DNA of 64,000 nt from JAUCQB01 sp964586235 (GTDB taxonomy: Bacteria; Planctomycetota; Phycisphaerae; UBA1845; PWPN01): assembly GCA_964586235.1 (NCBI GenBank), contig CAZPIO010000013.1, forward strand, positions 1 to 64,000, read 5' to 3'. Under the pieces are notes generated by a model, which saw only the letters and a list, made by a program, of their open reading frames with translations, made no database searches and had not been told where the DNA came from. Below, piece by piece: positions 34,442 through 42,944 of the stretch (within the stretch, counting starts at the first letter, position 1; each line of letters starts with the position of its first letter). The translations under genes were made by a program, and so were the position numbers.

Positions 34442-35848
34442 TCATACCCGGTACCCACGGCCCAGCATCGAGCTGATCCGCTCCCGGCACGTCTCGATCA
34501 GGCACGGCAGCGCCTGGCGCTCGAAGGGGCTCTGCCAGACCTGGTAAATGTCGAGGTCGTGCAGCTCTGGCGGGCTGATGTAGCCGCAGCAGCCGTTGAC
34601 CACGTTCATGACCACGACCGCGTTGCGGGGAAACATGCGGCGCAGCTCGGTCTGGAACAGCGAATAAGCCTCGTTGGGCTGGCCAACGAAAACCGCGTCA
34701 CCGATCCGCCAGATCCAGGCGGGCATGCGGCTGGTCGGGCCGGGACCAACGCCGTGAACCACGCGGAGCTTGCGGCGAATGCGCTCGGCCGTCACCCGGT
34801 CGCTGCACGCGTCGAGCTGGCGGTGAAGCTCCTCCTCGCTCGGCAGCGGCTTGAGCGGCAACGGCACCTCCACCTGCTCGGCCAGCACCACCTTCGACGG
34901 TTCAAACGGCTGCCGCCGCCAGGTGGCCAGCGGGGCACCGGATTCGACGACCCCGGCGTATACCAGGGCGGTACGAGGCGGCAGCATCGACTCCAGCGCC
35001 GCCAGGGCAGCAAAGCCCAACCGCCGGCCGTTGGATTCAGCGATGGCCAGATCGCCGACGTACTGCTCGCGCGGTGCCAGCTCGCCGGACGCCCCCTGAA
35101 GGAAAAGACACAGGGCCTGGCCGGTATGCGATTCGATCACTTCACGCATCGGCCCGATGTAGTCGGCCGAGATCAGGCGGTTATCCCACGCCAGCGTGGT
35201 CGGGTGGCAGGCATAGTTGACGATCGTGGCCAGAAGACGGCCGCCGGCATCCGTGGCACGCCCCACCAGCACCGCATCGTCGGCCGGGATCGCGGGGTTG
35301 AATCCGCAGATCATCCGATTGCGATCCGGGTCCCGAAGGTCGCGGTTGGCGGCCAGGTCGCATCGGCCGGTCACCCAGCTCAGCGTGCCGGGGACCATCC
35401 CGGCAATCGCCCGGCGAGACGCCGACAGGACGGCATCGCGGAGCATGTGCAGGTATGCCTCGATGAGATGACCGCCGGGCTTGTCCGCATCTTCCGAACA
35501 GATTGACGCCGATGCATGGGTGTGAATGCATGCAATCATCACCCGCTCAAGCTTGAGACCAAGCTGCTCGATGACCGCCCCGCGAACCAGCCACTCATCC
35601 TCCAGGCTCTGCCACCAGCCCAGGTCCGCGCTGACCAGCAGCAAAGGGTCCGGCGAGCCTTCGCCGCGGATGGCCATCGCCGTCGTCGACAGCGGCTGAT
35701 GTAGCCCTTCGGCCACGTCATGCTTAGCCGCTCCCCAACTGCGAGCGTAGATCCCGGCCGGCGGGCTGATCTCCTCGCGGGCAACACCGATTTCAACCGC
35801 GGCGGACGGTGCCACCTGGTCCGGCGGTCTGGCGACTGATTCACTCAT
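34442..35848 (-). CDS. Neutral/alkaline ceramidase-like protein
   Basis: 468 residues without a signal peptide. The N-terminal half matches the ceramidase catalytic-domain pattern: 'IGVAREEISPP', 'LLLVSADLGWW', 'IACIHTHASAS' (metal-binding H-x-H in the ceramidase HTHSGP block) and 'IVNYACHPTTL' near residue 230, which gives further Zn ligands. 'FLQGASGELAPRE' also fits the family. Such bacterial proteins without the C-terminal Ig domain occur in carbohydrate gene groups and may hydrolyse amides or lactones other than ceramide. It starts 9 nt after the SDR stop, so the two are co-transcribed. Confidence 0.8.
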   Translation of the reverse strand: MSESVARPPDQVAPSAAVEIGVAREEISPPAGIYARSWGAAKHDVAEGLHQPLSTTAMAIRGEGSPDPLLLVSADLGWWQSLEDEWLVRGAVIEQLGLKLERVMIACIHTHASASICSEDADKPGGHLIEAYLHMLRDAVLSASRRAIAGMVPGTLSWVTGRCDLAANRDLRDPDRNRMICGFNPAIPADDAVLVGRATDAGGRLLATIVNYACHPTTLAWDNRLISADYIGPMREVIESHTGQALCLFLQGASGELAPREQYVGDLAIAESNGRRLGFAALAALESMLPPRTALVYAGVVESGAPLATWRRQPFEPSKVVLAEQVEVPLPLKPLPSEEELHRQLDACSDRVTAERIRRKLRVVHGVGPGPTSRMPAWIWRIGDAVFVGQPNEAYSLFQTELRRMFPRNAVVVMNVVNGCCGYISPPELHDLDIYQVWQSPFERQALPCLIETCRERISSMLGRGYRV

Positions 35849-35857
35849 GGCACGACC

Positions 35858-36682
35858 TCATTTCTTGCGCAGACTGCTCGGTTTCATGAACCGCATCCGC
35901 GGCACCTGCTCGCACAGCACCCCGCCGTCGATGATCAGGTGCTGACCGGTCATGTAAGCCCCCGCCCGAGAAGCCAGGAACACCGCCGCTCCGACGCAAT
36001 CCTCGACGTTGCCGAAACGATGCTCCAAAGGGATGTGCTCGAGGTAGTAACCGAAGAACGCGGGATCGAGCTCGAATTCTCCGCCGATCTCCGTCTCGAT
36101 GATACCCGGTGCAATGGTGTTGACGGTGATGCCGTACGGTCCGAGCTCGATAGCCAATGACTGAGTCAGCAGCTCGATGCCGCCCTTGGAGGCGTTGTAG
36201 TGGGCCAGGCCCGCTTCGGCAACGAAACCGTTCTTCGACGAGAGATTGATGATCCGGCCTTTGACGCCGGCCTCGACCATGGACCGGGCCACACGCTGCG
36301 TCAGGAAGAACACGGCATCCAGGTTGATCGCCAGCACGCGGCGCCAATGCTCGGGCGTAATGTCCTCGAAACGTTCGAGATACGCCATGCCGGCGTTGTT
36401 GACCAGGACGTCGATCCGACCGCAATCCTTCCAGACGCGATCGGCCAGGGCAGCCAGCTTGTCAGTCTCGGCCAGGTCTTGCTGGTAGGCCCAGGCCCGG
36501 CGGCCCAGCTTGCGGATCTGCTCGGCCACGCTGCGGGCCTCGGCCTCGGCCGCCCGATACACGATGGCCACGTCCGCACCGTGCTCGGCCAGACCGACGG
36601 CGATACCCCGCCCGATCCCCCGACTGCCGCCGGTCACCAGGGCGATTTTGCCTGTCAGGTCGAATCTCTCTTTCGCACTCAA
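35858..36682 (-). CDS. Short-chain dehydrogenase/reductase
   Basis: 274 residues. The start is TTG 36682, since GGAGG lies 7 nt upstream; TTG 36688 would leave no spacing. The NAD(P)-binding loop is 'TGGSRGIGRGIA', then 'NNAGMAYLE', catalytic Ser in 'INLSSKNG' and the YxxxK motif 'YNASKGG'. This is a classical SDR with a tetramer-type core. It probably oxidises a sugar or hydroxy acid, given the neighbouring aldolase-family gene (153 nt upstream in transcription order) and ceramidase-like gene. The substrate cannot be read directly. Confidence 0.9.
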   Translation of the reverse strand: MSAKERFDLTGKIALVTGGSRGIGRGIAVGLAEHGADVAIVYRAAEAEARSVAEQIRKLGRRAWAYQQDLAETDKLAALADRVWKDCGRIDVLVNNAGMAYLERFEDITPEHWRRVLAINLDAVFFLTQRVARSMVEAGVKGRIINLSSKNGFVAEAGLAHYNASKGGIELLTQSLAIELGPYGITVNTIAPGIIETEIGGEFELDPAFFGYYLEHIPLEHRFGNVEDCVGAAVFLASRAGAYMTGQHLIIDGGVLCEQVPRMRFMKPSSLRKK

Positions 36683-36786
36683 GGTCAATCCTCCGATTGC
36701 CGGGGCAAATGATGAATCATGAATGCTGGATGAACAAAGACGGAAGAAAGCTATTAGCTCTTAGCTGTCAGCCATCAGATCTTGCG

Positions 36787-36814
36787 GCTGACTGCTGAAT
36801 GCTGACTGCTGACA
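36787..36814. repeat. 14-bp tandem repeat in an intergenic region
   Basis: GCTGACTGCTGAAT followed by GCTGACTGCTGACA. It lies in the 150-nt SDR/aldolase gap, which is also rich in AGCT(A/C)TTAGCT and ATGAATGCTG motifs. It resembles the 14-mer doublet at 61737-61764 in form but not in sequence. Confidence 0.55.
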
Positions 36815-36835
36815 GCTTGATTCATCGTTCAGCCT

Positions 36836-37777
36836 TCATCCTTCGTTTTCCCTCACCGCCTCCATCAACTGGTCGAACAGGCGATCCACTTCCTCCCGCG
36901 TCTCCTCGTCGAGCTGGAAGCCGACGGGCCCCCGGACGACGGCGTTGGCGAAAACGCCCTGCTTCACCAGCAGATGCTTCTCGACCGCCAGGAAACCATC
37001 GAGGCCGCTCTGCATCGCCACCAGGGCCGATAGAGGCAGCGACAACCGATAAATCCGTCGCTCGTCACAAGCCTCCAGTGCTCGCCAAAGGGCCACGATG
37101 CCTTCGATCAGGTCGGCCCCCGGCATGGTCCCGACAATCCCCCGCCGGTAGCTGTCCACAAGGGCTATGCCGCCGCTGCCTTCAAAAACCGCGGCCGTCT
37201 CGCCGGTCGCTTCGCGCAGAGCCGTCAGGCGCGGACCGATCGGCGTCGCCTCCGGTTTGAACGCCACCCGGTCGCCGAACTCGGCTCGCATCTTGGCCAG
37301 CAGGTCCACCGCTATCGGCCGGCCGACATAGCCGCTGGCATCCTGCACGATCACCGGGATTTCCACCGCCTCAATGATGCGTTCGTAGTAGCGGAGCGTC
37401 TCCGACTCCAGCGGAGCAATCGATACCGGCGGGATGGCCATCACCGCATCGGCCCCGACCGACTCGGCCTGCCGGGCGTAACGCTCGGCCATGTGTGTGC
37501 TCTCGGCCCCGACACTGATGATGACGACGCCGGCCTCGCCGCCGATCCGGCACGCATGCTCGGCCAGCAGTTCCCGCTCGTCGGTCGACAGCCTCAGCAC
37601 CTCCGAGACCATGGCCATGACGATCCCATCCGCCCCGCAGTCGTACAGCCAGTCGATCTCCCGCTCGAGCGTCACCAGGTCGAGGCTCTCGTCCTCGTTA
37701 AACGGCGTCTGAAAAACAGGCAGCACGCCTCGCAGAATCCGAGGTTTTCTCGCCGGGGTCGGGGCTGTCTCTTGCAT
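36836..37777 (-). CDS. DapA-family lyase/aldolase (dihydrodipicolinate synthase-like)
   Basis: 313 residues, a class I aldolase TIM barrel. Landmarks are 'GVLPVFQTPFNEDESLD' at the N-terminus, 'DCGADGIVMAMVSEVLRL' in place of the usual G.TGE, 'IVQDASGYVGRP' with the conserved Tyr, and 'RVAFKPEATP' with the Schiff-base lysine. The changed substrate loop (MVSEV for GTTGE) argues against true DapA; sugar-acid aldolases or dehydratases of the family are more likely. GAGGAG lies before ATG 37777. It is divergent from the rhamnosidase gene. Confidence 0.87.
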   Translation of the reverse strand: MQETAPTPARKPRILRGVLPVFQTPFNEDESLDLVTLEREIDWLYDCGADGIVMAMVSEVLRLSTDERELLAEHACRIGGEAGVVIISVGAESTHMAERYARQAESVGADAVMAIPPVSIAPLESETLRYYERIIEAVEIPVIVQDASGYVGRPIAVDLLAKMRAEFGDRVAFKPEATPIGPRLTALREATGETAAVFEGSGGIALVDSYRRGIVGTMPGADLIEGIVALWRALEACDERRIYRLSLPLSALVAMQSGLDGFLAVEKHLLVKQGVFANAVVRGPVGFQLDEETREEVDRLFDQLMEAVRENEG

Positions 37778-37927
37778 GGCCGCATCTCCTCAGAAGATGG
37801 ACGGCGACATTCTACTATGCCTGAACCGGCTTGCCAGTCTTGCCATACAGCGCCGCCGGGTTATCCTCTCCTTGTGTTTATTCCAGCCCGCAGACAGGCC
37901 TCATATGGGAATGGAAAGGGAACGTCG

Positions 37928-40900
37928 ATGGATACTCAACTCCCACGCGCAGCCGTTTTTGGAAAATTCATGTCCTTTGCGGCCGTCATGGCGCTCCTCG
38001 CACCGCTCGGATGCAGCCAGATGACCCGGCCGGCGCAAAGCGGTACCCTCGGGGCGCCGGCCAACCTCCGGTGCGAGTACCGGGTTAACCCGCTCGGCAT
38101 CGACGTCGCCGCGCCGCGCCTGTCGTGGCAGGTCAACGACGCCCGCCGGGGAGCGGTTCAGACGGCCTACGAGATTCAGGTCAGCACGGCGCTTGACATG
38201 GGGACCGTTGAGAGCGAGGTCGAGGCCGGGGTCCCGGTGATGAGCAAGATCCCCGTCCTCCAACGAGCTTTCACCAACCGTGCGCGAATCCAGGACGCAG
38301 ACCCCGCAAAACTCGTCTGGGATACCGGCATGGTCAAGTCCGACCAGTCGAGCCACGTCGCTTACCAGGGCAAGCCTCTGATCAGCCGCCAGCGGTACTA
38401 CTGGCGAGTCCGCACCTGGGACGCCAACGGGGTCGTCTCGCAATGGTCGGCGCCGGCCTGGTGGGAGATGGCCCTGCTGACGCCCCAGGACTGGTCGGGC
38501 AAATGGATCATCAGCAGCAAGCCGCCCGAGACCGAAGCCCAGATGAAATGGGGCGACTGGATCTGGAACGCCAAGGCATCGGAGGACAATGCGACGATCT
38601 TCGTTCGCAAGTCGTTCACGATCGGCGCGACCGACGCAGAAAAGGGCTCAAAACCGAAAACGGCGGCCGACCTCGTCGAGCAGGCGAGGATCAAGATCGC
38701 CGCCGATGACGATTTCACCCTGTACGTCAACGGTCACCAGGTCGGCGCCAGCTCCGGCTGGAACATCGGCCGCCTCTACGCGATCGACGAGTATGTCAAA
38801 CCCGGCAACAACGTCATTGCCATCAGGGCCCACAACGGCCCGGGGCCGTATGGCCTCATTTTCACCGCCCGCATCACCCTCAAGAGCGGCGAGACGATCG
38901 AGCTCCGCAGTGACGCCCAGTGCAAAACCGCCAGGACCGAGCAGCCAAACTGGACCAAGGCCGATTTCAACGACTCGGAATGGGAGACAACGGTGGTGGT
39001 CGCCAAATATGGTGATGATCCGTGGAAGCAGATCGGAGAGTCGCTCCCGCCGAGGCAGGCCGTTTGCATGCGCAAGGACTTCAAGGTCAAAGGGCCGGTC
39101 GCCAGGACCCGTGTGTATGTCAGTGGCCTGGGCATCTACGAACTGCGCCTGAACGGCCGGAAGGTCGGCCGTGACATCTTCACCCCCGGATGGACGCACT
39201 ACTTCAAGCGCGTCCAATACCAGGCCTACGACGTAACCGGCATGCTCAAGGAGGGAGCCAACACCGCCGGGGCCGTCCTGGGCAACGGATGGTGGAGCGG
39301 CGGCCTGGGCTGGCAGACTTCCGACAAGTACTCGGAGGGCGATCTGAGGCTGCTCTGCCAGATCGAGATCGAATACGCCGACGGCAGCCGCGAGATCGTG
39401 GCCACCGACCCCACATGGCAATCACACCCGTCGCCCATCCTCCGCAACACCTATTACCACGGCGAGACGTACGACGCCCGGCTGGAGCAGCCCGGGTGGG
39501 ATGCGCCCGGCTTCGACGCGAGCAAGTGGTGGAAGACGGCGCTGCTCAACGAGCCGCCGGTCAAACTGGTCGCCCAGTACGACGAGACCATCCAGACAAC
39601 TGAAGAGATCCTCCCGATGCAGATCAGCGAGCCGCAAAAGGGCACGTTCATCTTCGACTTCGAACAGAACGCCGCCGGGCGATGCCGCCTCAAGGTCGAG
39701 GGCGCGAAGGCCGGCGACAAGATCCGCCTGCGTTTCGGCGAGGAGCTCGATCCCAACGGGCGGCTGTACCGCGACAACTACCGCTCGGCTGAGGCCACCG
39801 ACTACTATATCTGCAAGGGCGCCCAAACGGAACTCTGGGAGCCGATCTTCACCTACCGCGGATTCCGTTATTGCGAAGTGACCGGTCTGCCCAAACCGCC
39901 GACAAAGCAGACGCTCGCTTGCCAGGTCCTGCACACCGCCGCCCCGCCGGCCGGGAGCTTCAGATGCTCCAACTGGCTGATCAACCGCATCCTGCACAAC
40001 GTCAACTGGGGCCTTCGCTCCAACCTGCACAGCGTGCCAACCGACTGCCCGCAGCGCGACGAGCGGCTCGGCTGGATGGGCGACGCGCAGGCGTTCGCTC
40101 ACACGTCGTGTTTCCTTCGCCAGATGGCCGAGTTCTACACCAAGTGGATGTTCGACATCACCGATTCACAGGGGACGGACGGTGCGACCACCGACGTATC
40201 GCCTGCGAAGGTCGTGCACGGCGCGGCCAAACCCGGATGGGGCGATGCCATCGTGATCATCCCGTACACCGTCTGGCGCTTCTACGGCGACACCCGGATC
40301 ATCGAACAGAACTACAAGGCCATGGCCGCATGGATCGAGTATATGCGAACCCATGGCAAGGACGGCCTCTACGAAACCGGCGGTTACGGCGACTGGGTAC
40401 CCGTCCAGACTTCGCCGAGCGAGTGGATCGGCTCCGCCTACTTCTTCTACGACAGCAAGCTGATGTCCGAGATGGCCGCGGCCATCGGCAAGACCGACGA
40501 CGCGAAGAAGTACAAGGATCTGGCCGAATCCATCGCCAAGGCGTTCAACGAGAAGCATTTGAACAAGGAAACCAACAACTACTGCACCGGCACGCAGACC
40601 TGCAACATCCTGCCGCTGTATTTCGGGATCACCCCGGAGGATCGCCGCCAGGCCGTGCTCCAGAACATCCTCCGCGACATCCAGTTGCGGGGCGACCACC
40701 TGTCGACCGGCTTTCTGGGCACGACCTACCTGATGGCCCTGCTGAACGAGACGCACAACAACGGGCTCGCCTGGAAACTGGCGTCGCAGACCAGTTACCC
40801 GTCCTGGGGCCACATGATTCTCAAGGGCGCGACGACCATCTGGGAGCGCTGGGACAGCGACAAGCAGGGGCCGGACATGAACTCGCGCAACCACTTTGCT

Positions 40901-41299
40901 TTCGGCACCGTCGCGAGGTGGTTCTACGAGGTCCTCGCGGGGATTGAGCTCGACCCGCAGGTTGCCGGCTTCAAGCGGTTTGTCATTCGGCCGGTGGTGG
41001 TCGGCGACCTCACCTGGGCCGAGGCAGAATATCCGTCGATGTACGGAGAAATCCGCAGCGCGTGGCGCCGAACCGACGACGGCCTGGTCCTGAAGGTGAC
41101 CATACCGGCCAACACCACCGCCCGGGTGTACGTGCCCGTGCCGAGGGGTATCGGCAAGTTCTCGGTCACCGAGAGCGGGACGCCCGTGCTGACAAAAGCC
41201 TCCGGCGTGGCCGGGGTGCGATTCATCGAGACGCGTGACAACGCCGCCGTGTTCGACGTTGCCGCTGGAAGCTACACGTTCGTCGTCGAGAGAAAGTGA
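37928..41299 (+). CDS. Alpha-L-rhamnosidase (GH78)
   Basis: 1123 residues from ATG 37928 with GGGAA upstream. An N-terminal hydrophobic segment ends 'APLGCSQ', a possible lipoprotein signal with an imperfect lipobox. Then come fibronectin/beta-sandwich modules ('LSWQVNDARRGAVQTAYEIQV'-type start), the Bac_rhamnosid N-terminal domain ('YVSGLGIYELRLNGRKVG') and the six-hairpin (alpha/alpha)6 catalytic domain. Catalytic signatures are 'DCPQRDERLGWMGDAQAF' (general acid region) and 'TIWERWDS' (general base Glu). A C-terminal beta domain closes the protein. It removes terminal L-rhamnose from plant or microbial glycans, outside the cytoplasm. An insert near residues 200-340 could bind sugar. Confidence 0.93.
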   Translation: MDTQLPRAAVFGKFMSFAAVMALLAPLGCSQMTRPAQSGTLGAPANLRCEYRVNPLGIDVAAPRLSWQVNDARRGAVQTAYEIQVSTALDMGTVESEVEAGVPVMSKIPVLQRAFTNRARIQDADPAKLVWDTGMVKSDQSSHVAYQGKPLISRQRYYWRVRTWDANGVVSQWSAPAWWEMALLTPQDWSGKWIISSKPPETEAQMKWGDWIWNAKASEDNATIFVRKSFTIGATDAEKGSKPKTAADLVEQARIKIAADDDFTLYVNGHQVGASSGWNIGRLYAIDEYVKPGNNVIAIRAHNGPGPYGLIFTARITLKSGETIELRSDAQCKTARTEQPNWTKADFNDSEWETTVVVAKYGDDPWKQIGESLPPRQAVCMRKDFKVKGPVARTRVYVSGLGIYELRLNGRKVGRDIFTPGWTHYFKRVQYQAYDVTGMLKEGANTAGAVLGNGWWSGGLGWQTSDKYSEGDLRLLCQIEIEYADGSREIVATDPTWQSHPSPILRNTYYHGETYDARLEQPGWDAPGFDASKWWKTALLNEPPVKLVAQYDETIQTTEEILPMQISEPQKGTFIFDFEQNAAGRCRLKVEGAKAGDKIRLRFGEELDPNGRLYRDNYRSAEATDYYICKGAQTELWEPIFTYRGFRYCEVTGLPKPPTKQTLACQVLHTAAPPAGSFRCSNWLINRILHNVNWGLRSNLHSVPTDCPQRDERLGWMGDAQAFAHTSCFLRQMAEFYTKWMFDITDSQGTDGATTDVSPAKVVHGAAKPGWGDAIVIIPYTVWRFYGDTRIIEQNYKAMAAWIEYMRTHGKDGLYETGGYGDWVPVQTSPSEWIGSAYFFYDSKLMSEMAAAIGKTDDAKKYKDLAESIAKAFNEKHLNKETNNYCTGTQTCNILPLYFGITPEDRRQAVLQNILRDIQLRGDHLSTGFLGTTYLMALLNETHNNGLAWKLASQTSYPSWGHMILKGATTIWERWDSDKQGPDMNSRNHFAFGTVARWFYEVLAGIELDPQVAGFKRFVIRPVVVGDLTWAEAEYPSMYGEIRSAWRRTDDGLVLKVTIPANTTARVYVPVPRGIGKFSVTESGTPVLTKASGVAGVRFIETRDNAAVFDVAAGSYTFVVERK

Positions 41300-41304
41300 C
41301 GGGT

Positions 41305-41329
41305 GACCCAGGTTCTCTGAACCTGGGTC
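41305..41329. repeat. Palindromic intergenic element, copy 2
   Basis: GACCCAGGTT / AACCTGGGTC with 5-nt loop CTCTG, 5 nt after the rhamnosidase stop. It is a near-copy of the element at 5652-5676. No T-run follows. The next ATG lies only 15 nt beyond, so the hairpin could affect translation of the permease. Confidence 0.75.
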
Positions 41330-41344
41330 CTCGATTTCCACGCA

Positions 41345-42580
41345 ATGGGTAACGGAACCGTAATCCTCCTTGTTTTTGCGCTCGTGTACGCGGGCATGAT
41401 CCTCGGCCGTTTTCCCGGTCTGGCGATGGACCGGACGGGCATCGCCCTGATCGGCGCGATCGTGCTTCTGGCCGGCGAGCAGATCGATCTGGCGGACGCA
41501 TGGGAGGCGATCGACGTGCCCACCATCGGCCTGCTGTTCGGTCTGATGGTGGTATCGGCACAGTTCCGACTGGGCGGCACCTACACGTTCATCACCCGCC
41601 GTATCGTCGCCGCTGAGCTCTCCCCGCCCGCGCTTCTGGCGGTCATCATCGCCGTGAGCGGACTGCTCTCGGCTCTCTTGGCCAACGACATCGTCTGCCT
41701 GGCCGTCACCCCCCTGCTCGTCGAAAGCTGCTCGCGACGACGTCTCAGCCCGCTGCCGTTCCTGCTGGGACTGGCATGCGCGTCCAACATCGGCTCGGCC
41801 GCCACGCTCATCGGCAACCCGCAGAACATGCTCATCGGGCAGAAGCTTCAGATGTCCTTCGCCGGCTACATGCTCGACAGCCTGGTGCCGTCGATGCTCG
41901 GCCTGGCGGCCATGTGGGGCATTCTCGTGTGGCTGAGCCGCGGGCGCTGGCATGCCGAAGTGCCGGTGCGCCACGTGGACGCCGCGAAGTTCAACCCCTG
42001 GCAGTCGGGCAAGGCAACGGTCATCCTGTTGGCCCTGATGGTCGGCTTCCTGGCCGTCCCCCTGCCACGAGAGCTGATGGCGCTGGCCGCCGCGGGGCTC
42101 ATTCTCACCAGTCGCCGAATGCACTCGCGCCACATGCTGGGGCTGGTCGACTGGCAGTTGCTGGTCCTGTTCGTCGCCCTGTTTATCGTCAACAAGGCAC
42201 TGGAATCGACGGGTGCTCTGACGTTGGCGATGGAAGAATTGCAGACCCTGCATGTGGACGTCGGCAACATGGGCTGGCTGTTCGTGATCACCGCGGTCCT
42301 CTCCAACCTCGTCTCCAACGTGCCGGCCACGATGCTGCTGCTCCCAGCGGCGTCGGCCCACGCCGACTCTCACCTGGCAGGTGCAGTCCTGGCCCTGTCC
42401 AGCACCCTGGCGGGCAACCTGTTCATCGCCGGCAGCATCGCCAACATCATTGTCGTCGACCAGGCCCACCACCTCGGCGTCCACATCGGCTGGCGCGACC
42501 ACGCCCGCGTGGGCGTGCCGGTGACGCTGGCCACGCTCCTGATTGCCGCGGGATGGCTGGCGCTGCGGTCGCTTATGTAG
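41345..42580 (+). CDS. SLC13/ArsB-type anion permease
   Basis: 411 residues with about 11 membrane segments. The pattern matches the CitM/SLC13/ArsB superfamily: two inverted halves, each with a hairpin containing Asn-Pro or Asn-Val signatures ('LLSALLANDIVCLAVTPL' and 'VLSNLVSNVPATMLLLP'), plus 'GSAATLIGNPQNMLI'. Members export arsenite or import dicarboxylates, citrate or sulfate. No ars genes are near, and the rhamnosidase neighbour favours an organic anion. No Shine-Dalgarno sequence precedes ATG 41345. Confidence 0.87.
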   Translation: MGNGTVILLVFALVYAGMILGRFPGLAMDRTGIALIGAIVLLAGEQIDLADAWEAIDVPTIGLLFGLMVVSAQFRLGGTYTFITRRIVAAELSPPALLAVIIAVSGLLSALLANDIVCLAVTPLLVESCSRRRLSPLPFLLGLACASNIGSAATLIGNPQNMLIGQKLQMSFAGYMLDSLVPSMLGLAAMWGILVWLSRGRWHAEVPVRHVDAAKFNPWQSGKATVILLALMVGFLAVPLPRELMALAAAGLILTSRRMHSRHMLGLVDWQLLVLFVALFIVNKALESTGALTLAMEELQTLHVDVGNMGWLFVITAVLSNLVSNVPATMLLLPAASAHADSHLAGAVLALSSTLAGNLFIAGSIANIIVVDQAHHLGVHIGWRDHARVGVPVTLATLLIAAGWLALRSLM

Positions 42581-42678
42581 GTTCATCGCAGGGGACATGG
42601 CAGAGCCGCCGCGGCGGACTTGGCCATGCCACCCCTTTCGAGAAGGCACTCGGGAATTGCCGCAGAACAGGGAGAATC

Positions 42679-42707
42679 TTGAACGCAAAGAGGGCATCTT
42701 TTATAGT
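42679..42707 (+). promoter_or_regulatory. Strong sigma70-like promoter for a probably leaderless mRNA
   Basis: TTGAAC (42679-42684), 17-nt spacer, TATAGT (42702-42707). Transcription would start about 6-8 nt after the -10, at or one base from the ATG at 42714. The ATG has no Shine-Dalgarno sequence, which agrees with a leaderless message. Confidence 0.65.
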
Positions 42708-42713
42708 GGCGGT

Positions 42714-42944
42714 ATGATTCAACCGGAGGAACTGGTGGGCGAGGAGTGGGCGGAGTGGTATCGCCTGAGCCCCGCCGAGCGCTGGTTGGAGAGCGAGAAG
42801 CTCTGGGAGACGTTCCTGGCTCTGGGAGGCTCGCTTGATCCCGAACCCGATACGCAGAGTCCTTTCTTCGATCCAAAAGCACCGCGTCCGCGCCCTGCTC
42901 ATGGGCGGTCAGGCGTGCGTGTTATACGGCGCGGCGGAGTTTAG
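42714..42944 (+). CDS. Small acidic, Trp-rich protein overlapping a nucleotidyltransferase
   Basis: 76 residues. The first 50 are acidic with an 'EEWAEWYRLSPAERWLESEKLWE' type helix (landmarks 'WAEWYRL' and 'RWLESEKLWE'). The tail is basic and Pro/Arg-rich ('PRPRPAHGRSGVRVIRRGGV'). The gene overlaps the nucleotidyltransferase by 110 nt in another frame, and the downstream ribosome-binding site lies inside it. A good promoter directly precedes the ATG. By position it could be an antitoxin or regulator of the nucleotidyltransferase; I know no named family. It could instead be an upstream leader ORF that couples translation. Confidence 0.65.
   Translation: MIQPEELVGEEWAEWYRLSPAERWLESEKLWETFLALGGSLDPEPDTQSPFFDPKAPRPRPAHGRSGVRVIRRGGV

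Noticed and set aside
36836..37777. True dihydrodipicolinate synthase (dapA)
   Set aside because: The substrate loop differs from G.TGE and the gene lies in a sugar gene group, not with lysine synthesis genes.
41305..41329. Intrinsic terminator after the rhamnosidase gene
   Set aside because: The stem is strong, but no T-run follows on either strand and an almost identical element occurs at an unrelated site, so it is a repeat element.
40166..42697. Long minus-strand frame (about 840 codons) opposite the rhamnosidase and permease
   Set aside because: Composition is His/Gln/Asp/Arg-biased without any motif; the plus-strand genes explain the codon pattern.
42714..42944. Frameshift explanation: small ORF and nucleotidyltransferase as one broken gene
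   Set aside because: Both proteins look complete at their ends, each has its own start signals, and the overlap is in-phase with a real start rather than a disrupted domain.
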